Shown here one piece after another: positions 25,206 through 39,929 of a DNA stretch of 64,000 nt; within the stretch, counting starts at the first letter, position 1; every line of letters starts with the position of its first letter. Source of the stretch: Aquila chrysaetos chrysaetos. Its lineage: Eukaryota; Chordata; Aves; Accipitriformes; Accipitridae. The notes under the pieces were generated by a model that did not search any database, was not told the DNA's origin, and was given only the letters and a program-made list of their open reading frames with translations. The DNA lies in contig NC_044029.1 of assembly GCF_900496995.4 (NCBI RefSeq), positions 3,162,001-3,226,000 on the forward strand. Reading direction: 5' to 3'. The translations under genes were made by a program, and so were the position numbers.

Positions 25206-26249
25206 CCACCCTGGTTAAAAGCATTTAATTCTTTGACTTAGCATACACAGATGCTTGTAATCAAATATGAACATTTGCTAACATTACACTTACAGTCCAT
25301 TATTTTGTCATGCAATTAAAATCAAAGGAGATTTAACAACACAAAAGCAGAATTAGCCACCCCAACCCCTGGAAAAGTTTAATTAACATTAGATTTTCTT
25401 TTGTTCAGAAGACATTTGTCTTCCATTCATAATACAAACATCGGTATTCACTGTATCCTGGCTCTGAATGCACTGCAGAGGCAATTTTAATGGCCATTAA
25501 AGTACAGCTCTGTGAGTTCCTCTACTGTATTATGTTTATGGAGCCCGCCTGAAAGCTGACTAAAACTGTTTCCACTTGGATAAGAAAGCCATTTCCATAT
25601 GGTCATGTTCCCTCCCCTCAAGCCCCGTACATTCAGAGTAACAAGAAATTGCAGCAGAAGAGTTGCATATATATTCACTCCTCCAGAACTTTATAGCTCT
25701 GAAAGGAAATCACAAAGGCTTAGCTGTAGCAAGGAACAAAAAGCACGGGGAATTGTTCCGCTAATGGAAGCTGTTTCTTTCAATTGAAATGGGACTGTTC
25801 CCCAGTAGAAGAGATACATGGACCATTTAAACTCAACACTTTCTTCAACAATTTAGGAAGCTTTCAAAAGAAGACATGCGCACCTGCATATATAGAAAGG
25901 GGGCTGGGGAGAGGCAATCACATACTAGATTTATAACAATTGATTTAGACTCTACTACTCTTTTTTTTTTAATCAGACTCCCACTGTCAGCTTCAGGATG
26001 ATGCTGAAACAGAATACAAATCTAGGTTTTTTTAAGGTCACAGATGTGTAACTACAGAGGAACCCTCCAGTTTCTGTGGCAACATGACAACATTGTGATT
26101 TTTATTCCTCTAACTTTTTTCCAACAGAAGGAGTGATAGAGAAATTAAGCTCTGTCGTCCCCCTGATCTAAGCTCAAAGATAAACTCGTGAATCCTATGA
26201 ATCTTTTTGCCAAAAAAACCCTTATTCATCATGAAAATAGGGAATGTTC

Positions 26250-26395
26250 AAGACACAAACTTTTAATGTCAGAGACTCAATTTTCCAAAGACTACTCCTC
26301 CAACATATTTTGATGCCGTTTACAACACAGTAATGTGATGTCACCTCATTCCATCTTCGCAAGACCCTCACTTCTTTTGTTTCCTTTTTTTTTTT
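26250..26395 (-). pseudogene. Possible dynein exon remnant (KE..EGLAKME(W) region)
   Basis: On the minus strand one frame reads SEGLAKME followed by TGA (26346-26348) and GDITLLCCKRHQN. An adjacent frame reads ETKEVRV and RRWNEV. Axonemal dyneins have AxKExxLExxLxKMxxEWxDV at this point, so the pieces fit if small indels and a Trp-to-stop change are allowed. The position between the 34.3 kb and 24.4 kb exons is correct. No good acceptor is visible: a run of A (26381-26393 on the minus strand as A) sits where a pyrimidine tract should be. Chance similarity cannot be excluded. Confidence 0.35.
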
Positions 26396-28199
26396 TCCCT
26401 GTCTCTTCAAGAGCAGCATGTGTTAACAGACAAGTAACTTAAATCCTGATTCATCATACCAGATGTAGAAGGGAAGGATAGTAAGAGTGACAGCACTTCT
26501 GTCGCACTATTAGTAGAATCCACTGTCTGGAGGGCCCGAGTAACACCGGTAAGGACACGTTGGCTTGGCTCTAGATTCAACTGCTCTAGCTCCTGTGGGA
26601 AAAGGGATTCTGCCTTTTGGTGGTTTTGTTCTCCCCTTGCTGGTCATTTCTTAACAGTGGCATGGGATATTTTATCTCGTTTCTTGGAAGTGATGATGTG
26701 TGATCTTGCATATTGTCCCCTCTCTCCAATCAGCCAGGATTCAAAGACCATTTAAAGAATGGAGAGAGTGTCTTTAAGATTTTCAGTATGACATCCTTCT
26801 CACTCTATCTGAGCCAACAAACATGTGGGAGAAACTGGGACTTTGATAAGACAACCAGCTCATGATACTCTATCCAGAGAGAGCCGAGCTGATCCTATCT
26901 AACCCTCACACATTGGCGGTAACACTCTCCCCCTTTTTATAAAACTGTTTGCCTCCCATCTGTGGCTTTTATTTGCCATGCTGATGGTAAAATTACACAA
27001 AACTGAAATTATTGCTAACTCTCACGGTAACAATAAGGTTAGTTAACCACTGAAACAGATTGCTCAGAAAGGTGAGAAATTTTCAGTTACTTCTAATCAG
27101 GGTCTATTTTTAAAAAATATTCTTGCAGTTCAACCACAAGTTGTTTGGTTAGGTGCAGAAATCACACTTCTCTCCTTTCCAGCCTTTAAATCTATAGGGT
27201 TGTGACCCAAGTGGAATGCCAGTTGGTGTAACAGGATTGTACCACAGCAGTGATCTGGTAGGGTTTCTTTCTTTTTGTCTTTCTGTGTCTGACCAGCAGA
27301 CTACGACTTTTATACATATTAAATTTGAAAAATAAAGACCTCACAGTTCTGTGTCCAATGACAGAAATTGTAGCTGCCTTTGTCTTGTGAACATTGGATT
27401 ACTGAAACCTGTTCAGCACATGATTTTAACTGTAGCCAATCAAAAAAGGGGAATCCACACAATAAATTGCATTTTCTATTGGAAGCACACACCCCTGAGA
27501 GCCACAAGACAGGTATTCCCTGTCTGCCTTTCATTAGCTGACTTGAACGCATCACCTCCTTCATTTCACATGCAAAGCCCCTCCTCCCCACACATCTGAT
27601 ATCGAAGTGAAATCCCGTTTGTCTGCCCTGAGCAACAGCCAGACTCCTCACGGGACTCGAGGGAGGGCTGGATTCTCCTTTCTATCAAGTCTAGAGGTTG
27701 CCCTTGCACTCTTCCATTTTGTTCTGATCAGCAGAGATGCCCAAGCCGTACCCCTCTTCTTGAAAGAACAACAAACAAAACCACAGCAAAAAGCTGGTTA
27801 CAGAGCATGTCCCAGACACAATCCTAGTTTTAAATGAGCACCAGTGTCATTTCAACCCGCAGCAGGCCATGTTGCTCACCTATATAGTGCACACAAAAGA
27901 ATTAGGTAACTATTTTACAGATAAGGAGGAAAGGCTTGAAAGATGGATGCGTATCATTACTAAGATTAACTCCAATAAGCAGAGTTAGTTGGTAGCTACC
28001 AGTTTTCTTACTTTCAAGTACTCCAACAGATCTTCTCCTTTCTGAATGGACTAGCTGCTAGAAAAGGTTGATGACTTCTCTTCCTTTTTTTTAAGCTCAA
28101 TATAGAAGGGCTCTCAAAGAAAGCACAGAAAACATTCCAGCTTCTTACATCATATTGGGGCTGCTAAGCCTGTTTTGCGTTCTTCAGAATATGTCTGAA

Positions 28200-28252
28200 T
28201 ATCAGTGATCTTAAAGGTCTTTTCCAACCTAAATGATTCTATGATTCTGTGT
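28200..28252 (+). mobile_element. CR1 LINE 3' end
   Basis: The segment GATCTTAAAGGTCTTTTCC, then AACCTAAATG, then ATTCTATGATTCTGTG is the standard 3' terminus of avian CR1 elements, in plus orientation. The element is 5'-truncated, as most CR1 copies are; sequence left of about 28.14 kb is too diverged for me to place. Confidence 0.9.
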
Positions 28253-31200
28253 CAGTTAAACATAAACTAACCATGTGCTCTGTCTTAAAAGCCACTCTGT
28301 GATGTACACAATTTGACCCCATCATTTTTTGCTATACAGAAGAATTAAAGCACTCTCAAAAAAGGCTGTAGTACACTTACTCGATGTAATGTTTATGTCT
28401 TAAATACCAACTCATTCGTAAAATAAATTAGACCTTAAAGACATAAGGAAAAAAACCCCCAACTTGTGGATTTACTATGCATAAAAGTCCATCTTGCCAA
28501 ATTCCATCACATGAACGCTGTATCAGCTCCCAGCTCTAATATCGTTAAAATTAACTTCCAACAAATTAGGTTTGGGAACAATGAAATGCAATTAAAATAC
28601 TGTATGCACTGCAGCAGAAACAGATAAAATTTTATGCATGTTTAGTGGGAGAAAAGAAATATAAAATCTTTTTTTGTTATTAAATTCACTAATGAAAGGA
28701 TCGCTAAAAATATATATAGGTACAGGAAGAATTTATGACTGATTTTTTCTCTCAGCATTTTAACTAGCAATTCAATGTTGGTTGATCACATGGAGAATGC
28801 AAACCTGAATATTTGCATCATCAACAGCTGCTAACACATGAATTCTTCTGTCTCTCTGAGATGAAAAGTGAATAAAAAGTGAATATAGCTTTCCAATCAG
28901 CAGTCATTTTAAAAGCATTCTCTGCAATGCAGTCCTTAATGATTTGGGCATTACACTTCAAACTTTAAGCCTTTCATCTATTCTTCAAGAGTAATATTTA
29001 TATCAACAGCCAGAAAGAATCTTTCTTCAGTGTATTGTTGAATCCTCTCCAAGTTGTACACACTATAAATAATTACTTAACAAAATGGAATCTCGATTTT
29101 TGTACATTTGTTTTTTGTTATTAGAACTGATTTTGGAACCCAGAACATATGGGTGAGTAAACTGTTTGGCTGCCCTGCAGAAGTATAATGGAGATGCAGC
29201 CAAGGTTCTCCTCCTGCTGTTCGTCATCCCATCAAGCAATGTAAAGTTTATATAATGCAACACAGACACCACAGGTTCCTTTTTCAAACTGTGTATAGCT
29301 AAAAGGTGCGTATCTTTTTTAGGCCTCAGACTTCACTCTGAGTGAAGTTCACTCTCTGTGTGTTCTACTCCAAAAATTTAACTTTAAATACATTTAAACC
29401 TAGTAGCCATGGCAAGAAACCCTCTTTTTAAGGCCAGGCTTTCTTTAATGTCTACTGTTAACTTAGGAGTTTGATTTCTTTAACATTTCTTTAACACAAG
29501 ATTCAGTGAAATGCTTTTGGCTTTCTGAGCTGACAGAGCACTGACCCCTCTCCAGCCACATCAAAGCCAGACAGCAGTAACGTGCACTTTCTTTTTGTTG
29601 GATTCCATTTTTTGTACAGCAAAACCAACCTTCAATTGTGTAATATGTGTATATAAATACGTATACTTCTATAAATATGTAATGTTTATATTACAAATAA
29701 GGCCCAGAGTGAATGGTCAGGTCCAAGGAGTTACTGTGCTCTGTACAAGCAAGACTGGATACGCCTGTTGCCCTGAGGAGCCTTCCATTAAGTTAAAAAC
29801 TATGGTGGTTTGATTATTTTTTAGCTGTCCACGATAGTCTTGTGCCATTTCATTATTTGTTCACTTACAGTACATTTGTCATTGACGAACAAGCACAACA
29901 GTTAAAATGGTACTGTTGATATTTATGCCTCTCCTCCATGACATGCTATTTGTATGAATGTATTATTATTTTTTTCATTATTTGTATCACGGTAGTGCCT
30001 GGAGCCCCCAGCTGAGAGCACCACAGACTAGAACCCACTTTGCTCTCTCAGAGGCCTTACAGCTGATCCAGACGAAACAGAAGTTAAGAAAGAGAAACAA
30101 AGTGACTTGCCTAAAAACTGCCTTTTATCCCTTCCTCCACACATGCATGGCCACACTTGTTTTTTAAAGAGGTGAAAGAGAGCTTACAGAGAAATATATT
30201 GTACAAGTAAGGAATCAAAGTTTGTGCTACAATGAGGAAACGGGGAAAGAATTAAGATTGTGCGTAACATTTTACAACACACTGACATTGTTGAAGGCAG
30301 CCTCAAGTTGTGTAGGTCCAAAAGGAAAAGGACAATCATAGCAAAAACATTTTAAAATTATACAGTCTAACTAAAAAAAAAAGGCTAGGTAATAATAATA
30401 TCAAGATTTTATTTTGCACATCTAAGGGCTCATGTGCTTGGAAGGAAATATTTTGTTCCACTGGGAATCTGGCTGAGCCTTCTTCCTTCTTTCCAAAAGT
30501 ACAATGTCCATTCTCATACCCGGAGAGAAAATTAACATTAAAATAGCCTCCGTTTTAAACATGGTCTGATACTACTCTGGAGACTAATAAGCATACAGAA
30601 AAATTGCATCTAAGAGAAAAAGAACTTTTTTTTGCAGGATATTTGCAAAAAAACACTGGTAATTGTTGGAAAATGCTCCAAATTCTGGAACGATGGTCAC
30701 CCAAAGTGGAATTCACAAGAAGAAGAAGAGAGGTGGTGAGAGTTTTTATAAATTTCCTGCATGATCTTTGCAGCCATTTTGATGGGCTATGCATTTGTAC
30801 ATGTATACACGTATGAGTATACCAAATACAGGTAGAAACACACTCCCTATACTATGCAAAACACAACTTTTCAGACAGGTCTTTTCACTAGCCTAAATGC
30901 ACTTAGGCATATTTTTACCTGGTCATGCAATTTTCCTTCTGAGAGTTTTTAGGCTTGGAAAAGCCTTTATTCAAAAATCACGTATCTTAGAGTAGATATT
31001 CACCCAAATTAAATGCCCTACGTTTATGGCAACATAAAAATGCCACACACAAATTGTTCCATAAGTACCACACAGGCACCAGTCAGCGCATATATCACAC
31101 TTTGGAAAGAATCAAACTAAATGCAAATATGCATACTGCCTATTCTACTTCTCGGTTTGCACAGCTGACAATTGACACCTGAAATAGTTCATTAACAGAC

Positions 31201-34200
31201 ACTCTAACATAAGAAAACTTACTGTCTTATGTTGAGGCTTTATTCATTTCATGACAGTTCTGTCTGAAGTAGGAACTGGCCCAAAGTATGTGTATCATAG
31301 GTTCACACACGTGCACACTCACACAAACACATACACACTATTTGCTAGAAGAGAGGGTTGCAGCAGCATTGATTTAATCATCAATGGCCAGTGTAGATGG
31401 AGGAAACACAGTAATAAATGAGGGACTATTGGAAGACATGTAGTAAGAGCAGAGATACGGAAGGACTCAAAGAAGGCAAGAACTTTCGATTTAATGTGAT
31501 TGACAAAGATGCTAATATAGTTGACTAAGAAAGGAATTTATTTACATAGCTTGAGTCTTCCTTTCTGAGCATTCCTCCTGTATAGACATGGACAACCACA
31601 CGAAAAGCAGAGTATCTCTAATCTGACAGAGAACATGGTACTGACTCAGTCTATTTTTACTTCTCTTACCATCTTATGTAGTTTTATATAGTTGAAAGTA
31701 ATTTTAGAATTAAAGCAGAATGTATTGTAATTCACGTAGAGAAATATAACAGGAACGATGCAGTCCGTATTAAAGAACAGAGAAAATTTTAGGAAATTTA
31801 ATTAAAAAGTAGATGCAGTGAAGACCACTGATGAAAGAAAGAAGAAATTTTTGGTTATCGGTCTTGATTTGATGGAAGTTTGCAGATAACACACAGTTAT
31901 TGCACTTCCCTTACATACTGGTGGCTTGTAATATGGACATGAAGTAAATTAATGGATGAAAAACAGTAGGCTGAAGCTGAAGCTGAGCAGAAGAGAGATG
32001 ACAGGGTCTAGCAAAGAAAAGCATGTGGAGAAGTTCACATACAAAGCAAGTGTGATTAAAAACATTACAGGGAAATAGTTGATTAAGTAGGAGTTTGCAA
32101 GTCTTTTTGAAATCCATGCTGACACAAGACACTTAGAAAAAATTATTCACCATTGGCGATAGTACTTTTAGATGTCTACAGTAGCCTACTAGGTTAACAC
32201 ACTTTGGTTTTGCCTATCAAAGGTAAAAGATCTCTTTTTCAGGTGCATAGCATCACTCATATGCTATTAGAAAGAAACAGCAACCGTAATAAAGACCAGC
32301 CAAAAACTCATGGCCAGGCTAAAGATCTTAAAGTAGAAGGGAAATATGATCAACAGGAGAAATCAAAATTACCTAAATTGTGTACCAAGCATAAGGAGAA
32401 TGGAACAGAGAGGAAAGAGGATCAGGGTAAATGATGAGGTAAGATATAGTCACGGTACAGCAACAGAAGTCAGAGTGAAAGTAAAAATAGCAACTGGACT
32501 ATAAGAGAAAAGGAGCCTGGAGAAGGGGGACACACAGAGCCTGGAAGAGACTAGAGGACTTCACTTCTGACAGGGTCCTGGAGGATGACTTTTTAAATAG
32601 GGACCCTCCACACCAGCGGATAATTGGAGCTAGAACGTGAATATGAAGAGAAAGAACATGTTATATATGCTCCTCTTTTTTTTTTTTTTATGAGTGTTAA
32701 TTGCATAATTAACTTCAAAAATAGAAAACATTTAGCTGATTTAAATCGTATAGATTCATTGGAGAATAAACATATTCACTTAGTTTAGCAACAAGAAATT
32801 GTGCAATAGATGTAGACTAAAACTGACTTTAAAAAAATTTCAAGTGAGTAACTGAACCGTAAGTGCTTTCCTGTAAGTGAACTGCAAAGTGTTCCTGTAA
32901 ACTTATAACAAAGAGACTATTTCAGAACACAAGCAGACCAGACCTCGAAAATCCATCATATTAAATTAGGATAGATATGAAAAATGTCAAATATTATTTA
33001 TAAAAGCAGAAGGTGCTTTTCAACTTGCAGTCTATGAAGAGATTTCCCAATACAGCAATAACATGTTCCTTGCTTTGAGAAGTACCTTGGCAAGTCAAAG
33101 AGGTAGCCCACGGAGCCAATACTGACACATTAATTGCTTTGAAGACCAGAAACATCGCACTGAGTTCGCAGCAGCAGGAACCTTGAATCCAGTGGAAATA
33201 TCAGAACAGAGGGGATGAATACGTATAGTCACTCAACTCATTCACAGAGCAGTAACGAACACAACACAGTGCCTCATCTTTCCTTCCAAGTCAACACTGC
33301 ATGACAAGAATTACAATAACGCAGGCTGCATGCGGCGAAAGAAAAGACTATAAGCATTTAAGGAGGAGATGAAGAGAGACTTTGTGCATTAGCAACAGGT
33401 TGGTCCTTCTGCTGTAGAAGAATAAAGTGAAATTCAACATGAATGGTTGAGTAAGGAGCAAGACAGATGAGTTGAAAACAAGGATACACACAAGCAGTGC
33501 TAGAAACCATTTCTATTCTTAGATGGGCTTCCCCCTAACCAGAGCTGTAAAGTCACTACATGATGTGGGGCTGTAAGCCCTGCAAAGGTGGTGCTGAGTG
33601 AGAAGAAGCTAGAATCTCCTCTTCTTCCTCCTTGGTTCACATCTGCAGTTTGTGCTAGGTACATTTCATCAGAACCAAACCTCCTGTATACCTAGGGTGT
33701 TTTTATTATGGTGCTTACATCCATAGCTTTCACATGTCTTCTGCTTTAAAGCACTTCAGTTCCAACAGACCAAAAGTGATCTGTTTTCCATAGGTATTTG
33801 ATGACCACCCACTTTTATTGCTGAAGTTCTTTTTGAGAAATAATAACAAAACAGGGAATTAGACATGACACTTCTATTTTTTCCTGCTTGATTTTTTGTG
33901 TCCTTCTTATTTGAGGGTTGACTGCACACCTCATAAGACACTGGCTAATTTTGGAATTAAGAGTGCAAAGCCTAAAGAAAGAGATAATACAATCTTACTC
34001 ATGTTACTGGATCTCTTTACTAAGCAATCTTGTGCATAAATCCTAGAATGCATAGTTTGGACACAGCAGGCGACAGCTTTTGGGTGTCAGAAGGTACCAA
34101 ACACACCTCCAGTGCGTTGGATGGAAACAAGAACCCATTGTAATGCTAAGCCAACTTTTGCAGCTGTATCATGTAGATGGCCTGAGTAGCAGCTGATCAA

Positions 34201-34333
34201 CCAACTGAATTAAAGGTTATGGAGAGGTAGAAGTATCAGTTCGCTTCTGTATGTTCTCACAAATTGTTCATCCGCTATTGCTGCCACCAAGATTCTGTCC
34301 TGAACTCCTATTCTGAAGGCTAAAGGCAAATAC

Positions 34334-34430
34334 CGCAGACTCCTTTCTCACTGATTTTGCTCTCGAATGATGGTTGAGTAAAGGTCAAAGTTCAGAGAGA
34401 TTTTCTGCATCAAGTGCTGGATTTCTTAAG
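34334..34430 (-). pseudogene. Possible dynein exon remnant (TLQKLL..IEEIS region)
   Basis: Minus-strand frames give LMQKISLNFDLYSTIIREQNQ-like text and, shifted by one, FESKISEKG. Both resemble the amphipathic segment that follows the RHW motif in dynein stems (TLxxLLxxxLxxxxExIxxIS). It lies about 120 bp downstream of the stronger remnant at 34548-34813, as expected for the next exon. A possible donor is CTGCG|GTATTT at 34333. The acceptor is unclear, so the upper boundary is approximate. Confidence 0.35.
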
Positions 34431-34547
34431 ACCTTTATGTGGAAGTTGCTACCTTATTTTCTTTGAAAAAAGGCCTTGGTAGCTTCTTTTAAACAATGGG
34501 TTAATCTGTTCTTCCTTTCATCTACCAGTCTACTTGAAGATCATCAC

Positions 34548-34813
34548 CTGCCCGGAAGACCTTGTCTCCAGATCATTTATTCCAGTATTTTACTAGTGAA
34601 AGCAATCATTGGATGCAATTTTTCAAGCTCCATCCTAAAACTGGTTTGGATTTGTATGTCTGCCTCTTTCCCTTCCTGTGCTCCATAAAGGGATGCTTCT
34701 CTTTCTCATTTACTCTTTCAGCTACACCTTGCATAAGGAAGTCAAGCTCTATTGAGGGTGGTGGAGTACTTGTCATTAAATGGTCTGGTATAACATTTTA
34801 TGACTCAGAACTC
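34548..34813 (-). pseudogene. Dynein heavy-chain stem exon, scrambled over three frames
   Basis: The acceptor is AAATCATATTTTTCAG before 34813 and the donor is CCGGGCAG|GTGATG after 34548. The 266-bp length suits the segment running from the WMxGxF..LD motif to the RHW motif in dyneins. The first frame gives DHLMTS and then IELDFLMQGVAERVNEK (about 34796-34693), like the family's F.xLDxxxxExxVxExxxxxxK. A second frame gives ELEKLHPMIAFTSK (about 34633-34592), like xFKxxxPLIxALRN. A third gives KYWNK (34590-34576), like RHWxxL. At least two frameshifts and several stops separate them. The order, spacing and bounding splice sites together make dynein origin likely. Each block alone would be weak. 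Confidence 0.55.
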
Positions 34814-36164
34814 CTGAAAAATATGATTTATTTGGGATAAAAGCTCTTTACTAGGTCAGATGTCTGGACTGAAGAGACAGTTCATTATAGAGGATCACTC
34901 GTATTTTGCAACTGTAATAGGAATGAAGCGATTCTTTTATCATAGTCGTCCAAACCTGACTCACACCACTACTGTTCTCCTCTTTAGCCTGAGTTAATTG
35001 CCAGCTGAACAATGCCGGTATCTGTGGCTGATTTATTTAGAAATATGTTCCATCTGTAAAGCCCACACCAATGAAGTACAAGAGGGCATGACTAAAGGAT
35101 TCAGGTATAATGCTTAGGAGCTTAGATAATTACTTGCAGAAAATATGATCAGCTCTACATGTCAACTTGCACAAAAACAGAACTATTGAACCTTTTGAAA
35201 AGGAGTATTGTGTTCCCCTAACTAAGTAACCAGGCCAAATTCTATTCACCATATTCACCATAACTGTGGAATAACAGAGTCAAAAGAGTTCTCCCATTGC
35301 AACACGCACAAGAAAATAGATTCTGACCAATTTAGGTCAAAAGATCTGACACTTTTTATAAATATAACCATAGCTACCTACATTGAATTAGGACCATACC
35401 AGATATCTTGAGAACATTTATGCAAGAACTATCCAAATATGAAAATTAGAACATTACAACTGTATCTATTATTTTGGTACAAATAGTTAGGCATGGTACT
35501 TATAATCCTTGCTTTGCATTTTGACAAGACATTGTGGGAAAATCTTCTGATGGAATTACTGAGTTTCACATGGGAGCTGACCTCTGAATATTTAAGCTCT
35601 GAAGCAAAAGTAAGAATAAATGGATTGAAGGCTGGGCATATGTGCTACAGCTGCTGATCTATATTAAGAACACTTAAGTCAATGTATACGCTCTAGATAT
35701 TCTTTTATACCACTTTCAAACTTATTTACAGTTTTGCATCCACCAGAACTATTAAGAGGGATTAAGCGCATTATCTAAATACCTAAATCTATACTGTTCC
35801 ACATGAAATTGAGAAAATAATTTGTATTTGTATTTCACAACACAGCTTAATGTAATTAAAAGCCTTCCCACAACAATTTGGAACACGAAGCCCAATCCTC
35901 CTCTTATGTAAAAAACTGACATATTTTTGTTATTGTTGCAAAGGAAAAATCTCTGTTGTTGCAAAAGATTTCTCTGTTACTGAGACCTGTTTAACCTTTC
36001 TGTTATTTGGTTTTATTACACTTACTATCTAGCTTTATTAAATTTGCAAAATAGTTTGTTTATCTTCATTCTGGGAAAGTAGGTGGCTATAATTTGCAAA
36101 TATGTCGGTCAAAAATAGACCAGTTAGATGTTCTTGGCTGGCACATTGTCAACGCACACAATGA

Positions 36165-36222
36165 GTTCCTCCCTCCCTCCCTCTCTCCCTCTCTCACACA
36201 CTTCTTTCACATACACACACTC
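36165..36222. repeat. (CCCT)n/(CTCT)n/(CA)n low-complexity tract
   Basis: CCTCCCTCC, then CTCTCTCCC units, then short CA runs on the plus strand. Confidence 0.9.
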
Positions 36223-37427
36223 AAAAATGTCTCCAGTAGAGTCAAATATTCACATTAATACTGGAAGCGATGGAGAAGAACCCCGGCCGACATCCCATCT
36301 GTTCCCATGAATTAAATTTAGAAATCATATGTAATATAGACATTTCTGTCTGAATATCATAAAGCCCTGACACATTCAGGCTTTCATTAAAAAGCTCTGA
36401 GATGTGACTTGAATAACAATCTGTCTTAGCTAATTAGTATTTTCAGTTTAGCATATTCACTTTCAGACGTATTGCTGTTTGCACATGGTAATTTAGGTAA
36501 ACAGAGCCCATCCACAGCTGCATCAATTAACACTGCTAATCAAAACTGAATTCAGGTAATTAGGCACATTTATGCAAAAAGTGTGTAATTTGTGGGGAAA
36601 GCTAGATTCTTCAGTAATATTTCAATAAGTAGGAGTCTCTTTTTGCAAATAAGACAAGGAAATAATGGTAAATCAGCTCTAACGTATACATGATGCATAC
36701 TCAGTGACAAATATCTAAATTAAATCTCACTAATTGGTCTGTATTTTCAGAAATTGGACTATATTTTTTCATATAAATGTTTTCCTCAGTGTTTCTACAT
36801 AGAAAAGTGGATTCATTTCTGACTAAAGGTTTAGTGATTATTCAAACAGGACTTTAAAAGTTAATGTTTCCTCAAGCAGTTTTTGAACTGTTGAACATAG
36901 TGGACCAACTTGTTCTCATTTCCAGTCAGGCAATTTTTGATGGAAATGCCCTCACTTCATTTTCAATTTAATTTCTTCAAAGAAGGCATATTTTAGTTTA
37001 CTTTAAAGAAAAGCTTCTAGAAATTTCTCCCACCACCCAATTCAAGAATGTAAAGTAGTAAATACTTCAAAAACATTCTGCCTTGACTTACAAAGTTTTA
37101 CCTGAAGAGCTACAGGTTTCACATCCTTTCCTTCCCTTCCCCTCACCCCCAAACCAGAATTTGAAACCCTCCAAAACTACAAAAAAATCCATTAAATGAG
37201 TGTAAGAAACTGTATATTCATAACAGAATTTTCATTTCTATTGAAACAGAAAGAAGAAATGTTCATTGTAACATTATACTCCAAGATTTTTCATATGCAG
37301 CTATTCAAGTTATTCAAATTCAGTTCTCTGTTATGCACTCTTTCAGAAAACTACACAAGTCTGATGATGGACAAAAAAAATGCAATTATCAACTTGCAGC
37401 TAATCTTCCATAAATTGTAAGACTGAC

Positions 37428-37451
37428 AAAAAAAAAAAAAAAAAAAAAAAA
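37428..37451. repeat. Poly-A run (24 bp)
   Basis: Twenty-four uninterrupted A. Confidence 0.95.
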
Positions 37452-39929
37452 GCCTAGGCAATTACTGGTTTTTAACTGAAGCCTAAAATTAATCTACCAT
37501 TTTTGCCTACTTCCAGCTTCCCAAAACAAATAAGACAAAATAATTAAAATAATTTTACTTCTAAAGTAGTATAATACATTTACTCAGACTAGTCAGCACG
37601 TATCTTCTGTCCTGATTTCTGGGTAACTTTTGGGGAGGGATATACAATACATTTTCATCATGTGTAGATCTGCAACATGGAATATGTAGCTTTTGCTAAA
37701 AACTTCAGTGTAAAGAAAAAAAATTCTTTACAACTTTAAGGTGTAACCCTGTATAGCTACTGAAATCACAGTGTGTTTTGCAATCATATACAGTACAGTG
37801 CATGTATCACTATTCAGAAAGTTTTCCTTATATAGAAAAGTGTGATTTATTCTATTATGAAAAAATATATTTAAAATGCTTAACATATACTGCACTTAAA
37901 AGGGTATTAAACCTCCAGTTTTCCTTTAGCTATTGGCAGAGTAGAATATTGAGAGAATATTGACAGAGAGTTCAGAATAAAAATAAAGCTTGTGGAAGGA
38001 ATAAAATTTTGAAGTATTTTTTCTATTCGAATAATTACAATGACTACTGCTAATGTAGTGAAATGTTAGAATGCTGAACAAGATCATTTCTAAACAATTA
38101 TCAGACCAACTTTAAAGTATATGCAGTTCCCTCTGCCGTCTTCACTGGGGGCAATGGGAAACAGCGTTATAACTTCACCTTTTTTCCATTTTTCTGTTGC
38201 GAGAGAGAAACACCCACCTATGTGTCATACCACACGCTAAGCAGCTCTCCGATCTCTCACGTGGCTTATTAACATTGACATACAGTGAATATCATCAAAA
38301 CAATTGTACAGAACATGTCTCTGAAAGAACTTGCCCTGCTTGGTAAATGCTTTTTTTGAAAGAGCAAAACAGAAGGTGTAATGACTAACAGTGTTAATTT
38401 TGGATGTTATACTCTGTAGGAAGTGAGTACAGTGACAACATCCTAGCCTCCCCCCGCCACCACCCACCCTGTTAGTACTTTTTGTCTAAAGTCGACAGAT
38501 ATAGTAAGTATTCCAACAGACTTTCCAGAAATATTTTACTACACCACCCTGCCTCTTCTGCCTGACTACATCGGTAAATATAAACAGACACATTTAGGGG
38601 CATCTCTTCACTGAACACATAGAGAGCGTACATTATTACTTCATCATGAATTGTCCTGATGCGCCACCCATTGAAAACTTTCTATCGTGCTAGAGTATCA
38701 TTATTTCTTGCAATTTGGAAATTTTTTTTGGTGTTGAGGTTTAATAAATGTATGGCAGTATTAGCTGATAACAGACAAGTGCATAATGGATATCTCAAAA
38801 AAGAAAATGTTAGATGAAGTTTGGCTGGTACAATAGAAATTTCTCACATATGCAGCCCCACTCTTTATCCTCTCCTGCATTGCTCTGAAACATGCAAAGG
38901 AATGGAGATATCTAGCTACTAAAATTTAAAAAAAAAAAAAAAAGTTGGGTGCTACATACCTACTATTGTTAACTAAACCATGATGGATACGTATGACTAA
39001 AAAGATCCTATAAATACTGTTTTCCTCAATTTAAAAAAAAGTTTCATCCTACTCCAAGCACTCAAAAGCATTCCACGAGGATTATAAGCAAAACAATAAA
39101 TATTTAAAGTTCATATTTTTTTTTGTCTATAGAGCATACATGTCGTTATTCATAACAACTTGAAATGTTTCGTGTCCCCAGTATTCATAGGGTTAAATCA
39201 AGACCATGCAATAATTTTAGTTTGAGGAAAGCAGAAGCAAGAGCCCAAAGCCAACAATTAGTACTCTACACCTTACAGGAGGAAAAAAACCTCAATAATT
39301 TACAAATGTTGAAGGAAGTGCTAGTTCCATAATTAAAAATCAGGCAGAGATCCTTTTGGCAAATGGATCTCTTTGTTAAACATCCTACTAATCCGAGCCT
39401 GAAGGTATAATTCAGTACCCTGGAGGATCCCCTCTATACTTTTGCCAGCTGTTCCATTTAGGTCACTCCACCACAAGTTTAGCTTTTATCTATTCCTCAC
39501 TTTCTTCACTGGGTCCCAGAAGCAGCAGCCCATCTCTCTGAAGGCTGTTTAAAGTGTAAATGAAAAGACGAGACAGAAGTGAGCCGCTACCTCAGGGTCC
39601 TTAATTTCTGAACTGCAATTCCTTGGACTTCCCTACCTTGACAGATGCAATATGAAGTCTTCCTTGATGAAAAGTGAGGAGGAAAACTGAATATGGAATG
39701 CAGACAGCACGTTCATTATCATTTTAATGCTTTGCAGCTGCACGAAAGAATAGGACATTTTCCTAGGCAAAAAGTCCACTCAAGGCCAAACATTTGCAGT
39801 AGCCCGTCTGCCCTTCAGCCCAATTCCCAGCACTACTGCTGCTGGCATGCAAGAAAAAGCCTTCAAAGAGCCACTTTATCTCTTCTCAGGTGGTCAGAGA
39901 GAGGTGGACTCAGGGAGAGGAGGTGGGGG

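Larger units (their letters stand above)
24441..34333. other. Intronic-looking stretch
   Basis: Apart from the doubtful remnant near 26.3 kb, the CR1 tail at 28.2 kb and simple repeats, I see nothing that can be supported. From about 31.4 to 33.5 kb the plus strand is purine-rich and may be an old repeat that I cannot name. Confidence 0.5.
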
